This document shows positions 24,001 to 33,821 of a stretch of DNA of 60,000 nt, piece by piece; position 1 is the stretch's first letter; the number at the start of each line of letters is the position of its first letter. The stretch is from the NCBI RefSeq assembly GCF_029227915.1, contig NC_079889.1, positions 7,566,001-7,626,000 of the forward strand, written 5' to 3'. This DNA comes from Hydractinia symbiolongicarpus (lineage: Eukaryota > Cnidaria > Hydrozoa > Anthoathecata > Hydractiniidae). Under the pieces are notes generated by a model. It was not told the origin of the DNA. It worked only from the letters and a program-made list of their open reading frames with translations, and did not search any database. The translations under genes and the position numbers were made by a program.

Positions 24001-24638
24001 CCCGCAGACACAGCAGTAAATCAAAAACGAAATTTGACGAATTTTTTTCCCTTTAGATGCAAAAGCTTTTTATGTTTTAATATTCTACAAGTACGTTTCT
24101 TATAAGTATGCAGAAGTAACTAAATAACACAATGGCGTCATCAGGATTATCAATTACATGCTTTCGAAAGATCGATATTTCCTTCAAATTTGGTCTTTAT
24201 TTTATCTTACGCACCCATAAGTTGCCTTAGCAACGCGTTGTTAACCACATGTTAACTGATACCACTTACAACATGTATGTCCTTGGCTTTCGAAAATCAG
24301 TGCAAAGATTTACTTATTCACAAGCCCAAAAATAATTTGAAAATGTCACAAACTTTAGCACTAGCCACATGCCCAAAAAGTTATGCGTGGTCAAAGTGGT
24401 TTTGCACCTCACGTTATCCTTCCCGTGGTTAAAAAGGTACGGTTTTATACACAAATTATTAAGATTGTGCATGTGTCAACTGTCTCACTAAACGCAATGT
24501 ACATCTATGTAACAATATGGATAAACAAGTTACTAAAAGATTGATAGGATAAGTAACCATTTCTAACAATTTCCTGCAAAAAGTAAAAAACGTTAGTTGC
24601 TTTTTTCACTGACCATAACTGTATAAGATGCTAAGCGT
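21016..24638. other. AT-rich non-coding region with repeat fragments
   Basis: No gene was supported. Recognisable fragments are a CAACTTCATCCCCAGGG-type TIR piece near 23508-23530 (minus orientation), a possible decayed relative of the Harbinger termini at 23790-23870 (GCCATGAAAG..TTCATTCTGGCAT, GCTGGCATGAAATT), and GCTAGCTAGC-rich patches near 22145 and 22230. Confidence 0.4.
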
Positions 24639-25517
24639 TCACTTCACTTTTTTTATACTTAAACATTGTCTTAACACGTCTTTCCATTTTGTCGACAGAA
24701 ACACGTATATTAGGGCGTCCGAGCAAAATCCAATACCACATGCAATGTGACAGGCGGAGAACAACCAATTACGACTAGTAAACGCACCAACAAGACTAAA
24801 GAAGTACACGGCGTCTGGAACAAAAAAATACGATGTACGTTGTAAATAATAGTGACGGTAGTAACAGGCGCTTTATTGAGGGTGGACGTTTGCTGTTTTT
24901 GAAGGTTTTTTACGTTCTGTCGTAGCTCTATTTGTGCGGTCCTCTTGCGATCCAGATGCAGTTAGCCTTTGTTTGTTTTTATGCATTGCACACATTATGT
25001 ATCCATAAGTTATTGCGGCAGTTATTACAAATGCGACATCTAAAATCGGACAAACATATGTAAAATATGCTGCACAGAGTGTTTTACTAGCATTATCAAA
25101 ACTTAAAACGTATAATATGGTGAAAACAAGGTGGAGTAGTGTTATAATTCATACGACAACTACAGTGTTCCGTGTACGCTTTGCAGACCAATACAATGGA
25201 TAGCGAATGTTAAAGTAGACCTCGGCAAAGCGATCTATCGTCAACACAAACATGATTAAGTAAAACAGTATAATTACTGTAAGAAAAACGATTGTTGAAA
25301 ATTGGTAGGTTACATTGCCTTCGCCGTACCGTTGTAACAACACTGTAGATATTGCTCCAGAAGAAGATGTGAGCATTTCTAATATGCTAAGGTTTACTAA
25401 TAATATCTTTTGGCTAGAGCTAATGTTTTTACTACTCGTAAGAAGTAAGGTGAAACCAATAGAGTGCAATCCGAAAGGCAATAAGTACACCACAAAGGAA
25501 ATTATCCAGATGTCCAT
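24639..25517 (-). pseudogene. Class A (rhodopsin-like) GPCR, single exon, two in-frame stops
   Basis: One continuous frame of 293 codons on the minus strand encodes seven hydrophobic segments. TM1 (FVVYLLPFGLHSIGFTLLL), TM2 (LVNLSILEML) and TM3 lie in the first 122 residues; TM3 ends in DRF in place of DRY, followed by RYPLYW. TM4 and TM5 plus a polar third intracellular loop come next, then TM6 and TM7 with CSDALIYVFL in the NPxxY position. The frame is interrupted only by TGA at 25149-25151, in TM4, and TAA at 24873-24875, in the loop before TM6; there is no frameshift. It is either a young pseudogene or a site of readthrough or sequence error. The ligand cannot be told. Confidence 0.8.
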
Positions 25518-26587
25518 TGTACACCAATAATCTTCACTTTATTTGTAATGGCTGTTTCTTGTGGTCTTCCTTTTTATTTATCTTAAGTCTATCTTGCGCA
25601 TGTGCTGTTGTTATATATTAAATTTTGTTTATTTCGCTTTAATTAAAAATCTAAATTATTTACGGAGAAATCAAACCCTGTTACCAGAACATGGGGTCTC
25701 TAAGAGCAACTTTAAATGAGTTTTCTTTCAGGATTCTTCAATCCACAGTTTCATCGAAGTTTAGGACAATGGTTTCTATGCAAACATAATTTAACAAATT
25801 TAGTAAATGCACAATATGTATATTCATCATACTTCTAAATACAATTTTAATGTTTATTTGCAATTTTTTTTGATTGGATTTATTATCACACGAATTCAAA
25901 AGCAGGTGTGGTGTTATAATACTTCAATAATATACCATTGCGTTTTATTTTTTGCCACAGCCCCTGTTTCAGTGTTGATTAGTGCAAGTTTCCTTTCCAA
26001 GCCGTTGCAGACACATACAACACTGAAAAAGGTTTTGTGTAAACTACCCCAGGGTTTTAACATTTGTCTGCGGAAACACAGAAAAATCAATTTTTGCAAT
26101 AATATTTTGGGTGGGAATGTCTGAAATATTTAAAACTAAAACCAAAGATCTTTACAACCGCTGGAAAGTACATGTTTAAATTTTCACGATATATATATCG
26201 AGTATGTTGTCACATATTAGCGTTGTTACCAACCTTAAAAACCCATAATGGTGGCCGTAGCTGATTTCTCATCTTTCAGCTTCATTTGGCGTCTGCTATG
26301 TGTGCTATTGTATTAAAATTTGTGTGTACATTTCTAATGTATTTTCTCATAGGCAGTATATAAGACAAAATAAATATTATAAAATTTCTGGTAAAAGATG
26401 ACCACCACGAGAGTGAAGATGTCAATGGAACTGTTTGTTACGAGTATATAAATTTTTTGTTATCTATGTCATAGAGCTCTTTGTTTGTATAAATAACTCG
26501 AACTTCAAGAGACTGAGGAAAATAGTTCGACTTAACGAATGTACGGGTTAAACGAAGCTCCCGTTAAGTCGAAATTAGTCTAAACTT
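25518..26587. other. AT-rich non-coding region
   Basis: Includes whatever promoter served the GPCR. No motif could be assigned and no coding sequence is supported. Confidence 0.35.
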
Positions 26588-26850
26588 TAATGCTAGCTAG
26601 CTCTAGCTAATAGGCAACAAACATATTATTCCTTACTTCTCCAAAACGTTTACATTCTATACTGTAAGGTCTAATATGTTCACCTAGTTTACTGAAACTT
26701 CATATAACTTAGGTTATAATTATTTTTCTAAAAAAGTCACCCAGCTCTTTATGGTAGCCAGCTAGCTATGCACACAGAGATGATATGCTGCCCAGCTAAT
26801 TATTGTTATTATTGTCACACTTCCCTGCTAAAGAGATTATAACTTATTTG
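26588..26850 (+). repeat. Interspersed repeat family R1, copy 1
   Basis: Long match to 44282-44589, sharing ATTCTATACTGTAAGG, CACCTAGTTTACTGAAACT (one base different), CTAAAAAAGT and GTTATTATTGTCACAC. It starts with GCTAGCTAGC and ends CCCTGCTAA in both copies. Confidence 0.65.
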
Positions 26851-26940
26851 TTTTGGGACACCTCAATAAAACTGTTGACAGCATAAATATAGCACTAAAA
26901 ATACTCCTTGTACACTTGTTTTTTCTAAAATATCTCTCCC

Positions 26941-27057
26941 CTGACACCTCATCCGCGCATGCGCAAAAATATGACGTCATCCGACAAACATCCGCGCTTT
27001 CGCAAAACCTTCAACAGAGTGTGACTGAGTGTGACGTCATCATGCGCAAGGTGTCAG
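26941..27057. repeat. Small inverted-repeat (MITE-like) unit of 117 bases
   Basis: Ends are CTGACACCT and AGGTGTCAG; both arms carry a TGACGTCAT site and GCATGCGC-like or ATGCGCA sequence. No coding content. Confidence 0.5.
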
Positions 27058-27204
27058 TTTCTGTCCGAGTTGAAATATCTTCATCAAGAAAATTTTTAAT
27101 AAATAAAATAAGTTTTTTATAAATACCATTTCACAATTCATCGAGGAGTATACCTGGCTGCTCAGGTATGTTCAGGATCAATTATAGACACAGGAATCTA
27201 TATA

Positions 27205-27870
27205 ACTAGTCGATAAAACCCGTGGAGAAATCCACTCAGGCAGAAGGACAATGGAAAAAATAGGATATTTTAGATTTTTGCTGACGTCAGCAGTGCATAA
27301 ACAAAAAAAATGACGAAATTTAGTTTATTTGTTTCCTGTAAAGTGCAGAAATTGAAACGCTGATGAGAAAAATGTATATTATCATGTGCTATTGACAAAC
27401 GGTTAAGAAGATGTAAAGGTTTAAAAATTTTGGTGATGTCAGCAATGGCCCGTAAAACCTTAAAAAATTTTTTTTAGAAATTTGTATACCTGTTGCTTTC
27501 ATCGTATAGATCTTGAAACGCTGACCAAAAAAATGTATAGGACTATGTAGTTTTGATGAACGGTTGCAGAGATTATGGGGTGTACGAATTTGTTAAGAAA
27601 TTTTTTAGAAATTTTGGTAGGAACTTTGCTGACGTCAGCACAATTTTTAAACTCTTATATCTCCTTAGGCGTTTATCAAAAACATACGGTACTATATATT
27701 ATTTTGATCAGCGTTTCAACCTCTACACATTACAGACAACAAATGACTAAATTTCACCAATTTTCTTTTTGTATAGGCACTGCTGATGTCAGCAAAAAAT
27801 CTCAGCCAATCTATTCTTCCATTATTCTTCTGCCTTAGTGGATTTTTCCACGGGCTTTATCGACTAGTTG
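27205..27870. mobile_element. ACTAGT-type TIR element with internal tandem units
   Basis: Starts ACTAGTCGATAAAACCCGTG and ends CACGGGCTTTATCGACTAGT. The inside is made of about three imperfect units of 150-170 bases, each holding a GCTGACGTCAGCA palindrome (or a variant) and a TAGATCTTGAAACGCTGA block. No protein is encoded, so it is non-autonomous. Its right end abuts the first repeat of the Polinton-like gene that follows. Confidence 0.7.
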
Positions 27871-28559
27871 TGCAATAAAGCAGTTGAAGCGAATATTTAT
27901 ATGATTGAGTATGTCCCGAAACATTTCAAGACGCAGGAAATGTGTAAAATGGTGGTTGAATTAGATCTCTACATGATCGATCATGTTCCAGTAATCTAAA
28001 AACACAGGAAATGTCCATCATGGCTTTTGAGAAGGATCCCAGCCTACTCATTCATGTTCCTAATCAAATCAAGACGCAGGAAATGTGCAACGAGGCAGTT
28101 GAAGAGGATCTTTGGTTGATCGAGGATGTTCCGGAGCATCTCATGACGCAGGAAATGTGTAAGCGGGCTGTTGGAGAGGAAACCGCTCTCCCCGATTTTG
28201 TTCCGGATCAATTCAAGACGCGGGAAATGTGCACCAGAGCCGTTAAAGGGGACCCCTCTAATATAGCATGTGTGGCAGAACATCTCATGACTCAGGAAAT
28301 GTGCACGAGAGTTGAAGAGGATCCCAGAATGCTCAAGCCAGAATGGGTCCCGGATTGGTTTATTACTCCAGATATGTGTAGGAAGGTTGGGGTTGAGTTT
28401 GAATTACTCGATGTCTATCGCCAGCGTAAAGCACAGGAGGTTCAAATTAAAAAGGAACTACTTCCGATAACATGGCATCCAGATCTATATTGGGATTGGT
28501 GCATACCAGAGGACGAAAAGCAAGTGTTTTCCAAATTATTGGAGCCCTTTAATTTGTGA
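27871..28559 (+). pseudogene. 24-residue repeat protein (DUF4116-like repeats)
   Basis: Seven or so tandem units of 72 bases, each with the core (T)QEMC..AVEEDP....VP, begin directly at the end of the TIR element. The frame from 28011 to 28559 is open for 182 residues; the first two units (27871-28000) are separated by a stop and frame change near 27998. The repeats resemble the DUF4116-type repeats of giant viruses and amoebae. The C-terminal domain after residue 130 is not repetitive and contains ITWHPDLYWDWC. Function unknown. Missing 5' end and shift suggest a broken gene. Confidence 0.6.
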
Positions 28560-28661
28560 GTGCTGTATTGAACAAAAATAAGAAGCGGATGGGGATGTTT
28601 TGACCATTTTTTTATTTTTAATAAAATCAGTATCAAATCATCATTCGAAATAGTTAAAGGT

Positions 28662-28834
28662 ATGTTAAGTGTATTTTTTATCAGCGCCGGAGTCTCTACG
28701 TCAGTATTGGCACTGGTCTTCGTGGGAATCAATGAAAATGACAAGAACTGATTGAAAAACTAAAAGGTCGATTTTCTGAATTTAAAAACAAGGAACTCGA
28801 AGAACTAAGGGATAGGGTCGGTGATTTAGAATAG
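28662..28834 (+). pseudogene. Small membrane plus coiled-coil protein (frameshifted)
   Basis: An ATG at 28662 opens a hydrophobic segment of about 22 residues (SVFFISAGVSTSVLALVFVG), then after a one-base shift near 28745 a charged coiled coil (ELIEKLKGRF..KELEELRDRV) ends at TAG 28832. The combination recalls the 62-residue gene of element B at 54735, in which the order is reversed. Function unknown. Confidence 0.45.
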
Positions 28835-28855
28835 TAATGCATTGATCAAAAAATG

Positions 28856-28877
28856 TTATGGTTTGGAAGAGCCATAA
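28856..28877. terminator. Intergenic hairpin in element A
   Basis: TTATGG and CCATAA enclose a 10-base loop between a stop at 28834 and an ATG at 28886. A 6-bp stem alone is weak; it is listed because its position matches the hairpins of element B. Confidence 0.35.
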
Positions 28878-28885
28878 AATAAACG

Positions 28886-29059
28886 ATGAAGTCTACGCTA
28901 ACAGAACAGTGCGATGATTGTGAATGTGTGCTTGATGCCTATGATAGATGCAAATGTGGGAGAAAACTTATGGTGCAAGGAAAAATTTTATATTGGCATT
29001 GTTATCAGTTATATATACTATATAACGGTGGTTTTTCTAAATGTTTGACCAAAAAATAA
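28886..29059 (+). CDS. 57-residue cysteine-rich protein
   Basis: Intact short frame with cysteines in the pattern CDDCECVL......CKCGRK, plus two later cysteines and a histidine, consistent with zinc binding. It is preceded by ATAAAATAAACG and a TTGATCAA motif at 28842, and its stop is directly followed by the block described at 29053. Function unknown. Confidence 0.5.
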   Translation: MKSTLTEQCDDCECVLDAYDRCKCGRKLMVQGKILYWHCYQLYILYNGGFSKCLTKK

Positions 29060-29093
29060 AAAAGTATTGATCAAAAAACTTTGCATAAATAAA
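29053..29093 (+). promoter_or_regulatory. Repeated pre-start block, copy 1
   Basis: AAAAAATAAAAAAGTATTGATCAAA is nearly identical to the sequence at 29459-29484, and both lie 20-25 bases before an ATG reached through ATAAATAAA. A shorter version (CATTGATCAAAAAA) is at 28840. Likely a promoter-like element of the Polinton genes. Confidence 0.5.
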
Positions 29094-29410
29094 ATGACTG
29101 TTAAAGAATGGTATATCCCGGAACATCTCAACGCTGAGGAGATGTGTAGCAAGGCGGTTGCATATGACCCCTATCTTTTCAAATATGTTCCGGATCGATT
29201 CAAAACCCAGGAAATGTGTCATAAGGCAGTTGAAAAAAAGCCCTATGTACTCGCGGATGTTCCGGATCGATTCAAGAGCCAAGAAATGAGTAGCAGGGCC
29301 GTTGACCCAATACGCTTGAGTATGTTCCGGATCATCTAAAAACCCAGGAAATGTGTATTAATGGTATTAGGGAGAAGTCTTACATAATTCACTCTATCTC
29401 AAAATGGTTC
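29094..29410 (+). pseudogene. Second 24-residue repeat protein (frameshifted)
   Basis: Opens MTVKEWYIPEHLNAEEMC and has the same (T)QEMC..AV repeat as the gene at 27871, with three units in frame. A shift near 29305 moves the next unit (EYVPDHLKTQEMC) into another frame. It is a paralogue of the first gene. Function unknown. Confidence 0.55.
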
Positions 29411-29458
29411 TGCTCATCATCATGAATTTGTTTCAATGCATCTTGTATTTTTTGTGAC

Positions 29459-29501
29459 TAAAAAATAAAAAGTATTGATCAAATTTTTATTTTATAAATA
29501 A
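29459..29501 (+). promoter_or_regulatory. Repeated pre-start block, copy 2
   Basis: AAAAAATAAAAAGTATTGAT followed by CAAA and ATAAATAA before the ATG at 29502. Same spacing and order as copy 1. Confidence 0.5.
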
Positions 29502-30110
29502 ATGAGCATGTTTAAATTTGGAGATCAAATTATGAAATCAAAAAATTTTTACAGTAATGTCACGCCCCTAAATGTCGAAAATGTGAACCTTGAAAATCTA
29601 GGGGTGAGTCAGTCAATTCCGGCAAACAAAGGCAAGGATGAACGGTTTATGATTGGTTATCATGATCAAGACGGCAACATATCCCCGGTACTAATAAAAA
29701 CGCCAAAAAAACATCTTTTCTCAGGGCATCTCTCAATATAGTCAAAATTCAGCGTTCACCATGTCATTCGATCTGGGAGACTATCCTGAATGGTTGGAAA
29801 AATACGAGAAAATTTAAAAAAGGTTGAATGGCAAAGTGGGGTTATTTCACCAATTCAGGTGTGAAGAAAGAACGATATATTAAATCCTAAATTGAAGGGA
29901 TGGGAGGATAAAATTAAAACTTAATTTCATAGGAAAAAAATACCCGAGTTATCGTGTGAGTGTACGGTCATTATTAAAATAGGAAGTATTTATAAACACG
30001 GATACAACTATTACATTTAAACTTATCTGGAAGAATGCAGATATAAAGAGGTTGTAGGGTGCTAATTATTTGAGCGAGTCGGAAGATGATGATGAAAGTT
30101 TGAGTGTGTT
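29502..30110 (+). pseudogene. Polinton-associated hypothetical protein
   Basis: A start MSMFKFGDQIMKSK is followed by 79 open residues ending near 29741; the continuation in another frame (YSQNSAFTMSFDLGDYPEWL) and more broken frames reach about 30110. The gene is unassigned. It looks like a soluble protein without membrane segments. Multiple stops make it inactive. Confidence 0.45.
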
Positions 30111-30162
30111 GTAATTTATTTGCATTACCTTTATATAGTTGATCAAGAACTATATGAAATAA

Positions 30163-30378
30163 ATGAAAGCACTCCGAAAAAAAGCAAAAGAATTGAAAGT
30201 TAAAGCTTACTAGGGGATGAATAAGGAAGATCTTGTTTTAGCAATCCGTAAAGCTAAGTACAAGGAAGCGTCAACACAAACGGACGGTCCTTATTGTAAA
30301 CCTTGTGTTGAAATTGTCTATGAAAAAAAACTTGTAAAAAATATTTGCAAGATCTTGCTAAAAACTCGCGACGTATAG
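30163..30378 (+). pseudogene. Small SAP/Rho-N-like protein with one internal stop
   Basis: One frame of 72 codons from ATG 30163 contains LRKKAKELKVKAY, a TAG stop, then MNKEDLVLAIRKAKY. This helix-turn-helix with a leucine/lysine pattern resembles SAP or Rho N-terminal domains that bind nucleic acid. It then has a CxxC pair (YCKPCVE). Except for the one TAG the frame is open. Confidence 0.4.
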
Positions 30379-30529
30379 TACATGATGGGAATCTACGGAT
30401 CAATGCTGATACTGGTGATTGGTAGTGGGATCGATTATACACGCAGCATGCAGTTTTGTAGGAATATATTACCTATAAAACTTATACCAGACTATATCGA
30501 ATAGGAAGGCGGGGAATCTAAGTACCGCT

Positions 30530-31170
30530 GACATACTGTACAGATTGAAGTTTTTTAAAAATTCATCCTTACCTTTCTGTCTACCTTTTGCAAGTAACTG
30601 CACACGCTCTTGCTCATTGATATTTTTAACGATACGTTTAACGCGTTGGCGTATTTGTCTTTCAGCACCATATATCGCTGTTTTTCTTGCATGATTAGAC
30701 TGGATTCATAGTCACTAATAACCCTGTTTTCGATTGCCTTTGATATAAAATCAACGACCGAATTCAATTTTGTATCGGCTAGTAATCGGATGCTCTCATG
30801 TTTCTGTGATTTGACGCCTAATTTTTTTCTGTCCGATCCCCATAGCCAATGCAATACCTCCCATAGCAATACACAGTGGAACTCCAAAACCTGTTGCTAA
30901 TGCCCCAATTCCGACGCCTGTAGTGATAACATTGACCATAGAAATTAATAATATCTCTATGCATTGACGCCTAGTAATCCATAGTCACAATAGCGAACCC
31001 AAGTCTCATGCATCTTGAACTTTTTCCCGCTCTTTTATTTCCATTCGCAGATACTGTTCGATTTCCTCAATTTTTTTTAGCCTATAGACTTGACTTTCAT
31101 CTTGCATAGTATCATCATCAGGGGCACTCGGTGGTAGGTATGGATATAATTTCATAGTATCAATCTTCAT
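30530..31170 (-). pseudogene. Coiled-coil plus membrane protein of the Polinton type (broken)
   Basis: From ATG 31170 the frame encodes a proline-rich start (LYPYLPPSAP), then a coiled coil (LKKIEEIEQYLRMEIKERE), and after stops near 31010 a Gly/Ala-rich hydrophobic segment (GVGIGALATGFGVPLCIAMG) near 30870-30930. In a further frame follow SQKHESIRLLADTKLNSVVD and an EF-hand-like helical segment (ENRVISDYESSL). At least three lesions are present. Probably a virion-associated membrane protein, by inference only. Confidence 0.45.
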
Positions 31171-31404
31171 CGTTCATAGTATCCATCTTCATCGTTGCAT
31201 CGTTAGTCCTGAAAAGCAACATTTTTTTCAAGATGATATTGATCGATCAGCAGGAACTCGAGCCTATCCGTCGAGCCTTTCAATGGAAGATAGGTCTGGG
31301 TGTCAAAATTCCATGTAAGTATATCTCCCCAAAAGTTTAACTCTTAGAGGGGAGCAAAGCAAGAATGTTTGATTTTTTCCCTATAAGCAAGCAATCATCC
31401 TCAT

Positions 31405-31845
31405 CTAACTGAGGGCATATAAGAATCTCTGATAAACATCGGTCATGTAGTATACATCATAATCTCCAGCCATATAGTACTTTCCACCGGCCAGATCAGA
31501 CAAGGCAATAAGCTCTTGTAGTGTTCTGTTAATAACAACCTTAAATCCATCATTTACACAAAGTCGGCAGTATCCATTATTCAATACAAGTATCTCTACC
31601 TTTTCATTAGCCTGTTTGTTGATTATACTCGCAATATCCTCGATTTTGTACAAACCTTTCACGATCAAGATCCGAGCAACGATATCATTGGACGCTGCCT
31701 TCCTTATAGTGAAATCATTATTATTCCAAAGATTAAGCCAGCCGCCTCGAATACTGATGGATTTTAAAGCGATCCTCGTGTCCTGACCCAGGTAATCATA
31801 AAAAATTGTAGGGTTTCTGATATCAATGATGTACAATTGTTTCAT
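31405..31845 (-). CDS. Hypothetical protein, 146 aa, intact
   Basis: ATG at 31845 is preferred over an upstream TTG. The protein is beta-rich by eye, with no membrane segment: LYIIDIRNPTIFYDYLG at the N-terminus and an aromatic C-terminus (YYMAGDYDVYYMTDVY). It lies between the coiled-coil gene and the structural gene of element A. It is the only mid-sized gene of element A without a visible lesion. Function unknown. Confidence 0.55.
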   Translation of the reverse strand: MKQLYIIDIRNPTIFYDYLGQDTRIALKSISIRGGWLNLWNNNDFTIRKAASNDIVARILIVKGLYKIEDIASIINKQANEKVEILVLNNGYCRLCVNDGFKVVINRTLQELIALSDLAGGKYYMAGDYDVYYMTDVYQRFLYALS

Positions 31846-31924
31846 CTTTTCTTTATACAAATAAACGATGAATATTTACTCGTGCAACCCCAAAGCAAAA
31901 TACAAACCAAACAGGGGAGAATGA

Positions 31925-33150
31925 TCTCTGGTTATCACCAATCTTACCCATCAGGATCTATATGTATCGACAAAATCGCATATCCATGTAGTATTCCACG
32001 AGTTTAGTAAATATCCCATAAAAATTCCAACAACCTATCTTAATGATCCCGTTCGAGTTGGTTGGGATGGGCAAGCATTGGATTACTGGAACATTCAGGT
32101 TAATTTTGCAGCTCATTGTGCAACCACAGCATTAGGCATATCTGCTAAACATATGACAGGCTCGTGCCCCTTGTCAACTTGATCTTTAAATTCCATGTAT
32201 ACTATCATATGCGCCGTATACTTGGTCGAATGAAAGTGCCCATGCCTTTTAACGATGGGTTTAATCAATTTAAGAATCCTTATTAAACATCTGGATTTGC
32301 ACTAGTGTGTCGTGAATACGGTGCAGATCCTCATGGTCTGTATAAATTTGAAGCCGTAGGCTCTTTACTAAACAACGGTTCATGGTGGCCCCAAGTTGCT
32401 GGAGATTATGCCAAATTTATTATGCCAACAAGCCAAGGGCCTACAGCGGAAGGTCTGACAACATTATCTGAAAGTATTCGCATATACGTGGTCTTGCTGC
32501 TTGGGTCACAGGCGGAAGCAGAAGCATCCTTACTAGGTTCCGGTGCAGACAACTATACAGCGAGACAAATCCTGGTACAAAAGTTTGAAGGTATGGTGCA
32601 GCAAGTAGAGAATATAGGACAAGATATAAAACATTTTCAAGAAGTGCTCCAATATGCTCGAACCCCAGTTAATTTTGTTATCATGCCCAGCGTGTACATG
32701 TTACTATCAGATATCAATCTACGTATTGGTAAGATTGAGGGTTAAAATAACAATGTCCTTATCGCGCCCGCAAATGTAAACGTTGGGGTTCAAGTTGATC
32801 TGAATAAAATCAAAAAGCCTGTTGTAAAATTGAGGGCACTCACGAAGCATCGCTTGCCTACTACCAGCTCCGCAGAATCACCACAGGTGAGCCACGTGAT
32901 CCCTAAACATCGTCCACCACAGGTGAGCCATGTAAGCCCTAAGCACGAAAAGCACAGGGAGGCAGAGAAACACGATGACACGATGATGGCTGCGTTGATT
33001 ACAACCGGAGTAGGTATAATCATCACTTATATTTGGCTAAAATACATAATAATAATGTCCAGTAAATTTTGTGCTTATATTGAATATGGACACAAAACAA
33101 CATGGAAGAGAGTAGGAAATGCACAAAATGTAATCACTCTTTATCTTTAG
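31925..33150 (+). pseudogene. Probable Polinton structural protein with C-terminal membrane anchor
   Basis: Broken frames start near 31925 (THQDLYVSTKSHIHVVF), pass through DPVRVGWDGQALDYWN, and reach a 147-residue open stretch 32305-32745. TAA at 32743 is in frame with the next part, which has two His/Pro-rich PQVSHV repeats and a hydrophobic tail (AALITTGVGIIITYIWLK) near 32990-33045. Element B has a matching tail at 59884-60000. Position and tail suggest a virion protein, perhaps a minor capsid component; this is inference. Confidence 0.5.
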
Positions 33151-33357
33151 ACAATTTCAGGGTGACCCTACGTAATGGGCAACGGACAAAAAAGTGCATC
33201 AGGTGCCTTGATATCGACAAGGCGTCAAAAAAACGTACAAGGTGCCCTCATAATAGGCGAAGATATCCTTGGTACTCAATTTTTACAAGAACCACTTTAC
33301 ATTGCCCGATGAAGATGGGGAGTTTTTTGAAGATATGTTCTATATCGATATGATGTA
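33102..33357 (+). pseudogene. Small zinc-finger protein (frameshifted)
   Basis: ATG at 33102 opens MEESRKCTKCNHSL; CxxC pairs at KCTKC and KCIRC plus RCPHNRRR suggest a zinc ribbon. After a shift near 33245-33290 another frame ends in EFFEDMFYIDMM at 33357. It overlaps the end of the structural gene frame. Function unknown, possibly DNA binding. Confidence 0.45.
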
Positions 33358-33374
33358 AGCAGGCGATAATTTGG

Positions 33375-33390
33375 TGACTTTTTTAAGTCA
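33375..33390. terminator. Hairpin between convergent genes of element A
   Basis: TGACTT-TTTT-AAGTCA lies between the zinc-finger gene (+, ends 33357) and the ATPase gene (-, ends 33415). Confidence 0.4.
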
Positions 33391-33414
33391 TAAATATAAT
33401 TAAAATTGACCGCT

Positions 33415-33807
33415 TTAAAAAATTTCGGATTCCAAAAAATTACAAAGATGCCGTCCAGATACAGCTAACTGTCTCAAGGCTCCACAAGTTTTATCCAGAG
33501 GTTCATCTGCTATTACATCGTCGACGATAAAGAGCATGTCTTCCCCGGCTAGCCGCGACGATAATTTTTCAATCCATTCAAAAAGTTGATCCTTGGGATT
33601 AATCAGAAAAACGTAATTATCTTTCCAAAGCGATGATCTCTCGAGGTAAGTGCTGTTCCAATGTATAGTTGGACACAGGATAACAATGTTGTGAAAATGC
33701 TTCTTGTATTCATTTTCGAGAAGGTCCAGAATACGCTGAGTCTTCCCACAACTTGTCGGGCCTGTAAAGACTGATGTATGAGGCTTTTTCACTATATCTA
33801 GAGTCAT
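33415..33807 (-). pseudogene. Polinton packaging ATPase, C-terminally truncated
   Basis: A32-like/FtsK-HerA family ATPase that pumps DNA into capsids. Walker A GPTSCGKT lies near residue 16 and Walker B LFIVDD near residue 95. The sequence matches the ATPase of element B at 54136 for about 115 residues up to AVSGRH, then diverges and stops at 130 residues, whereas the B gene runs to about 198. The C-terminal third has been lost or replaced. Confidence 0.8.
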
Positions 33808-33821
33808 TTATTTTCAACTCT

